The notes: generated from the sequence alone by a model not told the origin. Positions 22,382-33,766 are shown, counted from the stretch's first letter. The stretch: 64,000 bases of DNA from Apodemus sylvaticus (GCF_947179515.1 NC_067482.1:74291811-74355810), one strand, 5' to 3'. Numbers and translations: made by a program.

Positions 22382-22442
22382 GACCAGGTGTGATAGCACA
22401 TGCTGGTAATCCCAGCACTGAGCAAACTGAGATTTGAGGCCG
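22382..22442 (+). repeat. B1 SINE 5' half, running into a minisatellite
   Basis: accaggtgtgatagcacatg, taatcccagcactgag, gatttgaggcc are a B1 head that stops where the 19-base array begins. Confidence 0.8.
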
Positions 22443-23010
22443 CCATCCCTACACAGTGACACCATCCCTACACAGTGACACCATCCCTACACAGTGACAC
22501 CATCCCTACACAGTGACACCATCCCTACACAGTGACACTAGCTCTACACAGTGACACCAGCTCTAGACAGTGACACCAGCTCTAGACAGTGACACCATCC
22601 CTACACAGTGACACCATCCCTACACAGTGACAACATCCCTACACAGTGACAACATCCCTACACAGTGACGCCATCCCTACACAGTGACGCCATCCCTACA
22701 CAGTGACACTAGCTCTACACAGTGACACTAGCTCTACACAGTGACGCCATCCCTACACAGTGACACCATCCCTACACAGTGACGCCATCCCTACACAGTG
22801 ACACCATCCCTACACAGTGACGCCATCCCTACACAGTGACACCATCCCTACACAGTGATGCCATCCCTACACAGTGACGCCATCCCTACACAGTGACGCC
22901 ATCCCTACACAGTGACACCATCCCTACACAGTGACACCATCCCTAAACAGTGACACCATCCCTACACAGTGACACTAGCTCTAGACAGTGACACCAGCTC
23001 TAGACAGTGA
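22443..23010. repeat. 19-base minisatellite, about 30 copies
   Basis: Unit ccatccctacacagtgaca with variants (AGCTCTACACAG, AGCTCTAGACAG, GACGCC) in blocks. There are no spacers between units. Confidence 0.97.
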
Positions 23011-23130
23011 CTAGAGCACTGAACACCCAGAGTAGTGAGACAGTTTATTTCATGACTTGCAAAGCCCCCTGTCAGGCTAAGGTTGTAGGGAAGGTTAGTT
23101 GAAGCAAAGAACAATCCCTATAAATGCTAA

Positions 23131-23373
23131 AGGGTTGGAGAGATGGTTCAGAGGGTAAGAGCACTGAGTGACTCCTCTTTCAGAGGACCTGGGTTCCATT
23201 CCCCAGGTTCAGATCCCAGCGCCCGTGTACTGACTCAGAGTTCTCTGTAACGTAAATTCCAGCTGATCCTATGCCTTTCTTCTGGCCTCTGTGGGCACTA
23301 GGCTCACATGCGGTATACAGACATACATGTAGACCAAAAAAAAAAAATCCCATACACATAAAATAATAATAAA
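23131..23373 (+). repeat. B3 SINE
   Basis: gggttggagagatggttcag, then ctggcctctgtgggcactag, then catacacataaaataataat. Confidence 0.85.
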
Positions 23374-23456
23374 ACTCTAATGCATGTGACTCTTCTTCTT
23401 TTGAACAATCAGGAGGGAGCAATCTTTTGTTTTGTTTCTTTGTTGTTGTTGTTTTG

Positions 23457-23640
23457 GATTTGGTTTTTTCAAGACAAGGTTTCTCTGTATAGCCCTGGCT
23501 GTCCTGGAATTCACTCTGTAGACCAGGCTGGACTCAAACTCAGAAATCCACCTGCCTCTGCCTCACAGAGTGCTGGGATTACAGGCGTGCACCACCACCG
23601 CCTGGCTAATTCTTTTTTTTTTTTTTTTTTTTTTTTTTGG
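23457..23640 (-). repeat. B1 SINE with T run
   Basis: Reverse-complement B1 to about 23606, followed by a 27-base T run ending at 23638. Confidence 0.9.
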
Positions 23641-23701
23641 TTTTGGCTCATATTCAGCAAAAGTCATGTGTGGGTTGTTGACAAAGAAAACCACAGTTCT
23701 C

Positions 23702-23865
23702 CGGCTGGAGAGATGGCTCAGTGGTTAAGAGCACTGACTGCTCTTCCAGAGGTCCTGAGTTCAATTCCCAGCAATCACATAGTGGCTCACAGCTATCTGT
23801 ACTGGTTTCTGGTGTGTCTGAAGATAGTATACTCATATACATAAAATAAATAAATATTAAGAAAA
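23702..23865 (+). repeat. B2 SINE
   Basis: ggctggagagatggctcagt to ATAAAATAAATAAATATT. Confidence 0.93.
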
Positions 23866-24059
23866 AACCCACCCAGCACTCATCATAAAGGGAATAAGTG
23901 ATAGTCAATTCTGGAGCCATCTTGAGCGACCATGGCCCAGGAACACAAATGGAGGGCTACTCCAAATTCCGTGTTCCAACATGGAAGCAGTTTCCTGGAG
24001 TCTTTACAGTTTTACAGAGCAGAGAAAGCCATCAATCAAAGCAAGTTTACAATTGGTGG

Positions 24060-24245
24060 TGGGCTGGAGAGATGGCTCAGCGGTCAAGAGCACTGACTGC
24101 TCTTCCACAGGTCCTGAGTTCAAATCCCAGCAACCACATGGTGGCTCACAACCATCTGCTATGAAATCTGACACCCTCTTCTGGTGTGTCTGAAGACAAC
24201 TACAGCATACTTACATGTAATAAATAAATAAATCTTTTTAAAAAA
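24060..24245 (+). repeat. B2 SINE
   Basis: gggctggagagatggctcag to ATAAATAAATAAATCTTTTT. Confidence 0.95.
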
Positions 24246-24644
24246 TCAAATACTAAAAACATTTAAAAAAGAAACAACAGCAATACATTGGTGGCTATGT
24301 CAGAGAGTTGGGGGTGGGGGGTCATCAAGACCAATTCAAGACGCTACCAGCTGGCATCCTTAGGTTTTGGATTGTTTGAAGCTAGTTGCCTATAAGTCAG
24401 TAGTTTTTCAGAGGGTTTTAAATCTATCATCACAAGATATTAGTTTCAACACACAGGAAGGCAAGGAATGGCTATTCTGGAGGGCTAGAACTCACTCAGC
24501 CCAAGGTAAGGTTCTTAGTCTCTGGGGCTAAAACATTGCAGTCTCTCCACTATACTGACAGAAGCCAGGCCAGTCTCTGCAGACAGACTGCTCTCGGTTC
24601 CCTCCCAGTCAGCTGCAGCCTCCCCACAACCCCTTTTTCTACTG
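24246..24644. other. Intergenic unique sequence
   Basis: Nothing recognised. Confidence 0.45.
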
Positions 24645-24870
24645 GCTATTTTATTTATTTACATTTCAAATGTCGCCCCCTTCTTGGTTTCCTTTCCGGA
24701 AACCTCCCTCCCCTTCCCCCTCCCTTTGCCTCTATGAGGGTGCTCCTCCCCCCACCCCCACATTCCTGCCTCACCACTCTAGCATCCCCTGATGCTGGGA
24801 CCAGTTGCAGCCTCTTTTCACAAGTTTTCACTCACAGGACCCATCCCCACACTTCACATCCTGTTTATTT
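24645..24870 (-). repeat. LINE-1 3' UTR fragment
   Basis: tttatttacatttcaaatgt followed by a C/T-rich block and ttcactcacaggacc is the reverse complement of a rodent L1 3' end. Confidence 0.7.
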
Positions 24871-24959
24871 TAAAGCTTATCAGACACATGACCTGGCCCA
24901 TAAATTTCTACTTTAAACTTACAGTTTGGCAGGGAAGGGTAGCTTAGAAAAACTGGGGA

Positions 24960-25155
24960 GGGGCTGGAGAGATGGCTCAGACATTAAGAGCACTGGCTGC
25001 TCTTCCAGAGGTCCAGGAGTTTAATTCCCAGCAACCACATGGTGGCTCACAACCATCTGTAATGGGCATCCAATGCCCTCTTCTCGTGTGTCTGAAGACA
25101 GCTACAGTGTACTCATATACATAAAATAAATACATCTTAAAAAAAAAAAAGAAGA
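24960..25155 (+). repeat. B2 SINE
   Basis: ggggctggagagatggctca to ATAAAATAAATACATCTT plus A run. Confidence 0.95.
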
Positions 25156-25342
25156 AAAAGAAGAATTGGGGAGAGAGGTTAGAACAGCAGGCATTAGCGT
25201 GTGTGTGTGTGTGTGGGGGGGGGTAGTTAAACCAGCAAGTATTAGCAAGGGTGAGGGGTGGATGAAACTTGGGGTCAGGGGGCTGGGGATAAACAGTAAG
25301 AAAAAGAAGCACCCACAAAATACAACAAGTCAGCTACAGTGA

Positions 25343-25483
25343 GGGTCTGGAGCAATGGCTCAGTGGTTAAGAGCATTTACTGCTCCTAAAGAGGGCTGAG
25401 ATTTAGATCCCAGAGCCCAAAAGACTGTTCACAACCACTTGTAACTCCAGTAGCAGGGAATCCAATACCTCTCCTGATCTCTG

Positions 25484-25516
<33 letters not shown>

Positions 25517-25565
25517 TACACATGCATATGTGCAGGCAAAACATTCACTCACATAAAAATAAGTA
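25343..25565 (+). repeat. B3 SINE with internal (CA)n
   Basis: ggtctggagcaatggctcag, gtaactccagtagcagggaa, (CA)n at 25487-25514, then an A-rich end. Confidence 0.8.
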
Positions 25566-25589
25566 AATGTTTTTTAAAAGTTGATATGT

Positions 25590-25855
25590 CTGCACGTACC
25601 CACACAGCACATACATACAGAACATGCCCAGACACGCAGAACATACATACACAGTAGATACACACACAGCACATGCACACACAGACACACAGCACATGCA
25701 TACAGAACATACCTAGACACACAGAACATGCATATACACACAGTAGATGCACACACAGCAGATGCACACACACAGCACATGTACACACAACACATGCACA
25801 CACAGCACATGTATGCACACACATACACACAGTACATGCACATGCACACAAAAAT
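25590..25855. repeat. CA-rich degenerate minisatellite
   Basis: Many overlapping ACACACAGCACATGCA and AGAACATGC words. Confidence 0.9.
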
Positions 25856-26165
25856 AAGGAGCCAATGCGATAGCTCAGTGGGTAAAAACCCCTGCTCCCT
25901 CCCGACAACAGGAGCTCAATCTGCAGGACCCACAGGGAGTTGCTGGGAGCAGGACTATGAGCAGGCGTGGCTGTGGGGCGTGGTCAAGTGGGGGAATGGG
26001 CGTGTTCGTGGAGCACAGAACACAGGTTGTGGGGTCTTACTGAGCAGCAAGGCAAGGGTCAGGGCTACCAAGTTGAGGAGTGCAGGAGAAGGTTTACTGT
26101 AGACAGGACAGAGAGCACAGCCAGAGGGAGAGACATCTGGAAGAGTCCGGAGTACACATGCCCCT
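25856..26165. repeat. Probable retroelement fragment, family not assigned
   Basis: gatagctcagtgggtaaaaa starts a SINE-like head. The rest (caggagctcaatctgcagga, gacatctggaagagtccgga) resembles text near 28120 and suggests an interspersed element. Confidence 0.35.
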
Positions 26166-26895
26166 GAGCTGGGCCATTTGTGGAGAGGAGGGGAGGGGAG
26201 GAGAGGGGATGAAGGGGAGGAGAGGAGGGGAGGGGAGGAGAGGAGAGGAGAAGAAAAGAGAGGAGAGGAGGGGAGGGAAGGGAAGGGGATGGGAGGGGAG
26301 GGGAGGAGAGGAGGGGAGAAGAAAAGGGAAGAGGGGAGGGGAGGTGATGGGAGGGGAGGAGAGGGAAGGGGATAGAAGGGGAGGAGAAGAGGGGAGGGAA
26401 TGGAAGGGGAGGGGAGGAGGGGAGGGGAAGAGAGGAGAGGAGGGGAGGGGATGGGAGGGGAGGGGAGGAGGGGAGGGGAAGAGAGGAGAGGGGAGGGGAT
26501 GGAAGGGAAGGGGAGGAGAGGGGAGGGGATGGAAGGGGAGAGGAGGAGAGGGGAGGGGATGGAAGGGGAGGAGAGGAGAGGGGAGGGGATGGAAGGGGAG
26601 GAGAGGTGGGGAGGGGAGGGGATGAAGGGGAGGGGAGGAGTGGAGAGGGGAGGAGGGGGAGGAGTGGAGAGGAGAGGAAAAGAGAGGAGAGAAGGGGAAG
26701 GGAGGGAAGGAGAGGGGAGAAGGGGAGGGGAGGAGAGGAAAGGAGAGGAGGAGGGGAGGAGAGAGGAGAGGGGAGCAGAGGGGAGGAGAAGAGAAGAGAG
26801 GGAACCGGAAGGGAGGGGAGGGGAGGGGAGGGGAAGGGAGGAGAGGGGAGAGGAAGGGAGGGAGGGGAGGGGAAGGGAGGGGAGAAGAGAGGAAA
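26166..26895. repeat. Long (GGGGA)n-type purine tract, about 730 bases
   Basis: Almost purely G and A on the + strand, built from GGGGA, GAGGA and GGAAGGGGAT units. The long open frames on both strands (up to 307 codons) are products of composition and are not genes. Confidence 0.97.
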
Positions 26896-27142
26896 CCAGG
26901 AGACCAGGAGACCAGGAGCTTAAAGGGTAAAAAGAACCAGCATAGCCAAATGGCTGGAAGATACAGGATGAGCAGGAAAATGGCAGCCCAGCCGTTGGAG
27001 GTCAGGGTAGGGGACATATGCCAGCTGTCCCCTTTAACCTACAGAGCTGACAGATGCTGGGGGTCCCGACCCGGTGGCCAGGTCTACTTTGACATGTTTA
27101 AATAGGCAGTTACGGTTTGTCTCAGGTTTGAGGTCTACCACT
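26896..27142. other. Intergenic sequence beside the purine tract
   Basis: Starts with three copies of accaggag; otherwise nothing recognised. Confidence 0.4.
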
Positions 27143-27240
27143 TTGTGTGTGTGTGTGTGTGTGTGTGTGTATTTGTGTGTGTGTGTATTTGTGTGTGTGT
27201 GTGTGTGTGTGTGTATTTGTGTGTGTGTGTGTGTGAGTGT
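27143..27240. repeat. (TG)n microsatellite with TATT breaks
   Basis: TG repeats with four TGTATTTG or similar interruptions. Confidence 0.95.
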
Positions 27241-27580
27241 GGAGATGTACATGCCAATACACATATGTGGAAGCCAAAGAAGGCCATGCAGTGTCTTCCT
27301 CTATTGCTTGGCGCCTTTGTTTTGAGACAAGAGCTCTCCCTGAACCCAAAACTGTGTTGATTAGACCAGCTGGCAGGCGAGCTCCCATTTTCTGTTTCTG
27401 CCCTGTCTGTGTGTTGGGGGAGGGGCAGGTGTGGCGGAGCAGCAGGCACAGGACTACAAGCAGGTGTGACTATGAGCCAACTGGGCGCTGGGGATTTGAA
27501 CTCATGTTCCCTTGCTTGCATAGCAAGTATTCTTGTCCACTAATCCATCTCCCTGGGCTTTCTACCTTGCTTTCTGAGAC
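27241..27580. repeat. TG-flanked rodent repeat, diverged copy
   Basis: ggaagccaaagaaggccatg, gtgtcttcctctattgcttg and ctctccctgaacccaaaact follow the TG run, as at 6935 and 8355. Confidence 0.5.
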
Positions 27581-27662
27581 AGGGTCCCTGTCCCTAAGCC
27601 TGGAGTTCATCTATCTATCTGCCAAGGCTGGCCGGCTCCCGGAAGTGGGGTTAGAGCTGAGT

Positions 27663-27686
27663 GCTGCTGCCGCCGCCGCCGCCGCA
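27663..27686. repeat. Short (GCC)n triplet run
   Basis: About eight GCT/GCC triplets. Confidence 0.8.
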
Positions 27687-27769
27687 CTTGGCTATTTACA
27701 TGGGGGGTCATATGTGCAAAGTGACCAATGACTACTCCGCGAATGGGGAAGGGGAAGGTTTTCATTGTA

Positions 27770-28062
27770 GATATTGTTAGGATTCTAAGTTCCACCCCAC
27801 AGTTACCTAGCAACAGCCAGGTTGGCCGGGCCTACTCTAAGAGGGGCTGCTTGCCCCCTCCTCCCTCTCTCCGTGTCTCTCTGTGTCTCTGTCTCCCTCT
27901 CTGCCTTTCTCGGCCTCTACTACCCTCTAAACTCCCCTCCCCATGCCCTGAATAAACTCTATTCTATTCTATGCCCTCACGGGGGTGGTCCCTCAGGGGA
28001 AAGAGACGCCTTGGCATGGGCCCGCTGGGACACCCCTTCCCCCACACCTCACCACACCCCCA
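27770..28062 (+). mobile_element. LTR-type element, copy 1
   Basis: Order: acagttacctagcaacagcc block, GC-poor TATA-like ctctaagagggg, CT-rich tract, AATAAA at 27951, then ggtccctcagggg and a ccccttcccccac end. The same order recurs at 30225 and, reversed, at 36300. This fits a solitary ERV LTR (U3, R with poly(A) signal, U5). Subfamily not assigned; no internal coding region seen. Confidence 0.6.
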
Positions 28063-28480
28063 GAGAACATATCTTAATACAACTTTATCTTTTTATAATC
28101 ACAACAGATATGAGAGAGAGAACAACTGGAGGCATCTGGAAAAGCCCAGAGCAAAGAGAGAAAGGAGTGGACCGAACATGGCTGCAGACTGGACAAGGCC
28201 AGGGCTCTGTGAGAGGGGGAGTAACAGAGGAAAGAGAACACGGAAAACAGTGAGAGAAGCAGCAGAGTGAGAGAGGGCGGGGCGAGAGAGCAAGAGGGGG
28301 AGGAGAGAGTGAGGGGGGTGGGTGGGAGTCGGGAGAGGAGAACACAATGTGGCTGTGGAAGGGGAGTTTAGGGTGGGGAGGAGGTACGGATGGGGGATGG
28401 GCGCTTGGACTTTGAAAGTGGGCGTCAGCGTGGGCTTTGATGGGCTGATAGGCACTTCAGGTGGCCGTGTCCCTTCTGCC
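28063..28480. other. Purine-rich intergenic or LTR-associated sequence
   Basis: GA-rich on the + strand (28110-28380). It may continue the preceding element. No gene seen. Confidence 0.4.
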
Positions 28481-28721
28481 AGAGACCAGGAAGTGACTCC
28501 TTTTGGCCGCCGGGAATCAGTTTCCTTAGTCCCTGAGGAATGCCGGCTCTTTATCTAGCCTCCTATCGGCCAGGTTGAGCTCCTTTCTGTATATTTGGAC
28601 TGCCATTTGGAGTTTCCTTAGGACCCAACACTGGGGATCTGAACTCAGGTGCTCACACAGGAAGCACTTTATTAACTGAGACACACACACACATTTTGTT
28701 GTATTTTTCATTTTTGATTTT
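28481..28721. other. Intergenic sequence
   Basis: Nothing recognised beyond a short (AC)n at 28681-28692. Confidence 0.35.
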
Positions 28722-28895
28722 TTTTTAACATTTATTTTGTGTGTATGAAGGGGATGTGAGTATCAAGGTGTGCACGTAGAGATCAGAGGACAGCTGGTAG
28801 GAGTCAGCTCTACCATGTGGGCTCCAAGCATCTTTCCGTGGCCGGCAGGCTTGGCCGCAAGCTCCTTTACCCGCTAAGCCATCTCAGCAGCCCCC
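28722..28895 (-). repeat. B2/B3-related SINE
   Basis: Ends with the reverse complement of a tRNA-type SINE head (taagccatctcagcagcccc). Confidence 0.7.
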
Positions 28896-29788
28896 GATTT
28901 GTTTTTAAAATGCTTTCTGCTGGAGTTTGAGGACAGATGTAGATGCTGCCACTTCAGGAAAACTTGAGCAGAAGCAGGGGATTCTTGGGTGTGGAGCGGG
29001 GTGGGCTTTGAGCTGTGGGACTCAGCGCCAGCCCAAAGGAGTGAAGCAGGGTTTTGTTTTACTGTTTTTCATAAATAGTATGTTTTTAGCGTGTTAGGTG
29101 GCATACACATGTGACCTACCTGGTGCGTTACCTGACATGGAGAAGTGTTGGAATTAGGTAGAAGATAGGCAGGTTTGGGACTGGGAGCAATGCGGCTCAA
29201 GTCTAGTCTTGTTTGAACAGCCAGGCAAGCTGTTGTAAAGCCAAAAAAGCCGCCTCTCCCGCTTTCACAATAGGCCTCCGGATTTTAAATCACAGAATGT
29301 CTTAACCTTGGGGCAGAAGGTTTTAACTGACAGACAGTAATGAGCTCAGTGCAGGGCCCTGGCTGTCGCCTGCGAGTTGGAGATGAGATAAGCAAGAAAA
29401 TTGCGGCTGTGGCTGTGTTGTGGTTGCTGTGCCTTCCGATGGACTGAATGTCCCTTTGTGGATAATGTCCTTGAGGATTTTACAATGACACAGATGGTAT
29501 CAGAAAAGTAGAGGCTCTGGGCACTCCCCACACAGGCATTCATGCAGGGACCGCAACCCCAGATGAACTGTGGTATCCTTTACCGTGTGATTTTTTTTTA
29601 CACGGTGTGACATTTTTTACCCTCTCGACTTTATGAGCTTTTCTAGAGGATCATGGGGGGGGGCTGCTGAGGGGTGGGGAAAATAGTCTAAGAGGAAAAC
29701 ATGGTTCACTATGATTTGGGAGGGACAAAAAGATCGCCTTACCTCATGAACGCCACCTGCCTAAAAAATATTCATAAAACCTTCCTTA
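28896..29788. other. Intergenic unique sequence
   Basis: Nothing recognised. Confidence 0.45.
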
Positions 29789-29930
29789 AAATCCAAAATG
29801 CAGCCAGCCTGGTCTACAGAGTGAGTTCCAGGACAGCCAGGGCTACACAGAAAAACCCTGTCTCGGGAAAAACAAAAAACAAAAAGCAAAAAAAAACCCC
29901 AAAAAACCAAAAAAGCAAATCCAAAATGCA
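29789..29930 (+). repeat. 5'-truncated B1 SINE with 14-base target-site duplication
   Basis: B1 3' half (29803-29916) starting at cagcctggtctacagagtga, flanked by perfect copies of AAATCCAAAATGCA at 29789-29802 and 29917-29930. Confidence 0.95.
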
Positions 29931-30224
29931 GAACCCACTGACCTGCTACCCGACCTGGGAACGGCTACTCCAGTCTCTATTAGGAATGCTTGGTTCACTT
30001 TGCTAAATCATTGTGTCTCTGAACCCGTGTCTGTGTCTCTCAACTGAATTCTCTCCTCTGAGAGGTCAAGAGGAAGGGGAAACACAGATCTCAGAGACAG
30101 ATGTCCTGAAGGATCTCAGCATTTGATCATCATCCGGGTCACCAATCATGTGCTGTGACCAGAGAATCCCAAGGTAGAGAAAAATTTTCCAAAGAGTTCT
30201 TAGGGGTGACCCAGTGGGCTGGTT
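29931..30224. other. Intergenic sequence
   Basis: Unique; no gene seen. Confidence 0.4.
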
Positions 30225-30439
30225 GTTGGGGTTTTGTGTAAGCTCCACCCCACACCTACCTGGCAATAGCCAGGTATGCCCCGCCCCAGAGATCTGGCCC
30301 ACTATAAGAGGGGCTACTTGCCCCTCCTCTCTCTCTTTGCTCACCACTCTCCCACATACTCTCACCTCTCTGCCCCTGGGGCTCTTCCCCCGCCTCCACG
30401 TGGTCATGGCCGGCCTCCACTCTCTCCTCCACTCTCTCC

Positions 30440-30478
<39 letters not shown>

Positions 30479-30640
30479 TCTCTCTCTACCTCTCTCTCTC
30501 TCTACCACTAACTCCCATCCCCTGTCCTGAATAAACGCTACTCTATACCATGTCTGTGTGTTTGTGTGGTCCCTTAGGGGCAGAGGTGCCCGGGCAAGGG
30601 CCCGCCCGACACCTTCCCCCACGCCGCCTAGCCACACTCA
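30225..30640 (+). mobile_element. LTR-type element, copy 2
   Basis: Related to copy 1: ctccaccccacacctacctg, TATA-like cactataagagggg at about 30300, long (CT)n at 30436-30500, AATAAA at 30530, then tggtcccttaggggcag and cgacaccttcccccac. Looks like a solo LTR; no internal region. Confidence 0.65.
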
Positions 30641-31254
30641 CCTAACTCACCTATATTCTCACCTATACTCCCCCCTTCATCATCCTGCTAATTCCTTCAT
30701 ACTCCTTCACTGGTAGGCCATAAATTGATGGCACTTGTGTTGGTGGAGGTCACTGAGGGTGAGTAGTTGGAGGTGAGCAGGCCTCTGACCTGCCTCTGCT
30801 GCCCCGTGACTGAACACACCCAGAAACAACTAAAGGGAGGAAGAATGCATTCTGGCTTCCAGCCATCCCTGTGGGGAGGGGTGGAGCTTTGAATGAGGAT
30901 GGCCCCATACATTCATGTATTTGAATGCCTGGGCTGCAGTTGGTGGAACTGTTTGGGAAGGGTAAGGAGGCGTGGCCTTGGTGGAGGAGGCGTGTCACTG
31001 GAGGGTGGGCTCTGGGGTTTCAAAGGCCCATGCCAGATCCTGCAAACTCTCTTTTTCTCTGCCTCATGACTATACATCAGAAGTGATCCATCCAGTGCCA
31101 CGCCTTCCTGTCTACTACCATGCTTCTTGCTGTGATGGTCATAGGCTCTAGCCCTCTGGAAACACAGGTCCCAAATCAAATACCTTCTTTTATAAGTTGT
31201 TTTGTTCATGGTGTTTTGTCATGGCGATGGACAAGTAACTAAGACAGGGTCCAC
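30641..31254. repeat. Diverged rodent interspersed repeats, family not assigned
   Basis: The end reads catggtgttttgtcatggcg then ggacaagtaactaagacag, a very common mouse repeat ending whose family I do not name with certainty. Confidence 0.45.
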
Positions 31255-31530
31255 GGCCATGTTTGTGGTGGGGATGGGGATAAGGGTGGGGGAAGGGGTG
31301 GGGTGAAGTTTGAGTAGGGTGGGATGGGGGTGTGGGGTGATGTGGGGTGGGGATATGGGGTAGGGTGGAGATATGGGGTAGGGTGGAGATATGGGGTAGG
31401 GTGGGGATAGGGGGTAGGGTGGGGATGGGGGTAGGGGAAAGTTGGATGGGAGTGAGGGTGGAATGGAGTGTGGGGTGAGAGATTTGGGTGGTGAGGGTTG
31501 GGGGTAAGGGATGAGGTAGGGGCAAAAGGT
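31255..31530. repeat. G-rich (GGGTAG/GGGGATA)n region
   Basis: The + strand is dominated by GGGG, GGGTAGGGTGG and ATATGGGGTAGGGTGGAG units (18-base period at 31348-31400). It has strong G-quadruplex potential. Confidence 0.9.
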
Positions 31531-31604
31531 GGGGTCTCTCTCTTCTCTCTTGCTCTTACTTCCCACTGTAAACCTGGCTGAAAGCAGCCACCGACCATCA
31601 CATC

Positions 31605-31680
31605 AGGGGCTAGCTGTTAGAAACCTCCTCTGTTAGCTGTTAGAAACCTCTGTTAGCTGTTAGAAACCTCCTCTGCCAAT
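31605..31680. repeat. Three short tandem copies of CTGTTAGAAACCTC
   Basis: Copies at about 31613, 31635 and 31656 with slightly different spacers. Confidence 0.85.
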
Positions 31681-31846
31681 CTACATACCCTGTGACTTTT
31701 GAGTTAAGCCTCACACAAAACTTCAAGACACAGACTAGATATAGACCAGCTCCATGCTGGCATATCACAGGAAGGGCTTCCAGTCCACTTCCAGAGTCCT
31801 TGTTCCCAGCAGAAACCTCATGAATGTGACCTTCACGCTCTGAATT

Positions 31847-31847
31847 T

Positions 31848-31899
<52 letters not shown>

Positions 31900-32105
31900 T
31901 CCTTCTTTCTTTCTTTGTTTCTTTTTTTTTTTTTTTTTTTTTTTTGGTTTTTTTGGATTTGGTTTTTTCGAGACAGGGTATAGCTTTGTATAGCTCTGAC
32001 TGTCCTGGAACTCACTCTGTAGACCAGGCTGGCCTCGAACTCAGAAATCCGCCTGCCTCTGCCTCCCAGAGTGCTGGGATTACAGGCGTACGCCACCACC
32101 GTGTT
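31847..32105 (-). repeat. B1 SINE with expanded (CTTT)n at its tail
   Basis: A reversed B1 (31945-32100) is preceded by a T run and about 17 CTTT units. The tetranucleotide array evidently grew from the SINE's poly(A) tail. Confidence 0.93.
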
Positions 32106-32613
32106 CTGCTATTCCACACTCCCACCATAAAAGTCCGCTGAGCTCTGCTGACAGCATCCTAGAGCATCTACAACCTCTAACTCTTCCAAATTTCCTAAGA
32201 AGCATGGGGTTACTAGGGTTATTAAAGCCAAGAGAGCACTCTTGATAACAATTTTCTGTATCTATCTGTGTGGCCAGAAAACTTGACAGAAATAACATGA
32301 GAAAGGAAACATTTATTTTTTATGAATTTTATTTTGAAAAAAAAAAGTAGAAATAAGCGTGTATATTGGCTCACGGTCTTGTGGTGCCTTAATCCATCGT
32401 GCTAGAGTTCATGATGGTGGAGTGTGTATGGAGTCGCCGGTGCACTGGAGCAGAGCAGGAAGCAGTGAGGCCAGGCTACAGCCTTCAAGGCCTGCCACTA
32501 GAGACACATCTCTACCAGCTAGGTCTCAGCTCTGAAGGTTCAGTAACGTCCCAGAGCAGCACCAGCCACAGAGGCACAAGCAGAGAGACAGGCAATCAGA
32601 GATTCAGTCTGTT
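32106..32613. other. Intergenic sequence
   Basis: Unique; nothing recognised. Confidence 0.4.
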
Positions 32614-32815
32614 GGGGCTGGTGGGGCTGCTCAGCAGCTGAGAGCAGAGTTTGAGTCCCAGCACCCACATAGGCACTTATAGCCCCCTGTAACTCTACTT
32701 TCCATCGACCTGAAGCCTTCTTCTGGCCTCTGCACACACCAGGGACACATGGTACACAGACATCCATGTAATCAAAACACCCATACACATAAAATAAATT
32801 TAAATTTTTAATTAT
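32614..32815 (+). repeat. B3 SINE
   Basis: ggctggtggggctgctcagc, tctggcctctgcacacacca, CACATAAAATAAATTTAAA. Confidence 0.8.
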
Positions 32816-32824
32816 AAAAACAAG

Positions 32825-33002
32825 CCCAGCCAGGCAGTGGTGGCGCACGCCTGTAATCCCAGCACTCTGGGAGGCAGAGGCAAGTGGATTTTTGAGTTCG
32901 AGGCCAGCCTGGTCTACAGAGTGAGTTTCAGGACAGCCAGGGCTATACAGAGAAACCCTGTCTCGAAAAACCAAATCCAAAAAAAAAAAAAAAAAAAAAA
33001 AG
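32825..33002 (+). repeat. B1 SINE
   Basis: Near-consensus B1 with an A tail of about 23 bases. Confidence 0.95.
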
Positions 33003-33469
33003 CAAGCCCATGAGAAATGCTACAGATTGAAACTATCCCCAGCCATATGCGAGGCCCAAGCCTCGCACTGAGCCCCATGAATCTCACAGTGGCCTAGCTT
33101 TCCTTGGGTCAGTGCACCTCAGCCTTCACTTCATTCTCTGAAGCCACAGCCAGGGGTACAGGAGCAAGAATCCTCATCTTGTGTATCTACGCATCCCTCT
33201 AGAACATTCTAGTCAAGGCCCACGTGCTCCTTCCCACTCTCTCCCTTCTCTGAACAAGTATTCAGAACTCTGAGGACCAATGCGTTCCCAGCCCTGCTTG
33301 GGATCTCCAGATGCAGCCTCTTCTGCAGCTCAGCCCTCTTCTTGTGGGCCAGGCCTGTCCCACTAACCTTTCTAATGCTGCTCAGTCCTTTTCCCGGTGT
33401 GATCGTTCCTGAAAACTCTTTATTTACGTATATGTGCATATTTGTATTTACATGTATGAATAGATAGAT
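33003..33469. other. Intergenic unique sequence
   Basis: Nothing recognised. Confidence 0.45.
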
Positions 33470-33764
33470 GTGTGTGTGTGTGGTGATGCTCCCATGAGCA
33501 CACACACAGGGCAGAAGAAAGAAGGCATTGGGTATCAACTTTTAGCATCCTTCATCTGTCTGAGGCAATGCATCCCCATGAACTGGAGATTGTATTTTCT
33601 GGGCCAGACTAGAATTCGACAAGCCCCAGTGATTCTCCCCCCCTCAGCCTTCCTCAGAGTTGGGGTCATGTGCAGGGCATGTACAGGACCCTCAGTTTGT
33701 TATATGGACACTAAGATCTCAGCTCTGGTTCTCATAGTGCACAATGAGCACTCTTAACCACTAA

Positions 33765-33765
<1 letters not shown>
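33470..33765. repeat. TG-flanked rodent repeat, diverged copy
   Basis: A short TG run, then ggcagaagaaagaaggcatt, gattctccccccctcagcct and gttggggtcatgtgcag, as in the other TG-flanked copies. Confidence 0.4.

Positions 33766-33766
<1 letters not shown>

Noticed and set aside
22443..23010. Regular short direct repeats that resemble a CRISPR array
   Set aside because: The units abut without spacers, the setting is mammalian, and the unit resembles B1.
25581..26102. 173-codon frame rich in His, Thr and Ala
   Set aside because: It is a translation of the CA-rich array at 25590-25855.
26094..27017. 307-codon open frame on the minus strand (Pro/Ser/Leu-rich), the longest in the window
   Set aside because: It lies over the (GGGGA)n purine tract; the composition alone removes stop codons. 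The + strand frames of 181 and 176 codons there have the same cause.
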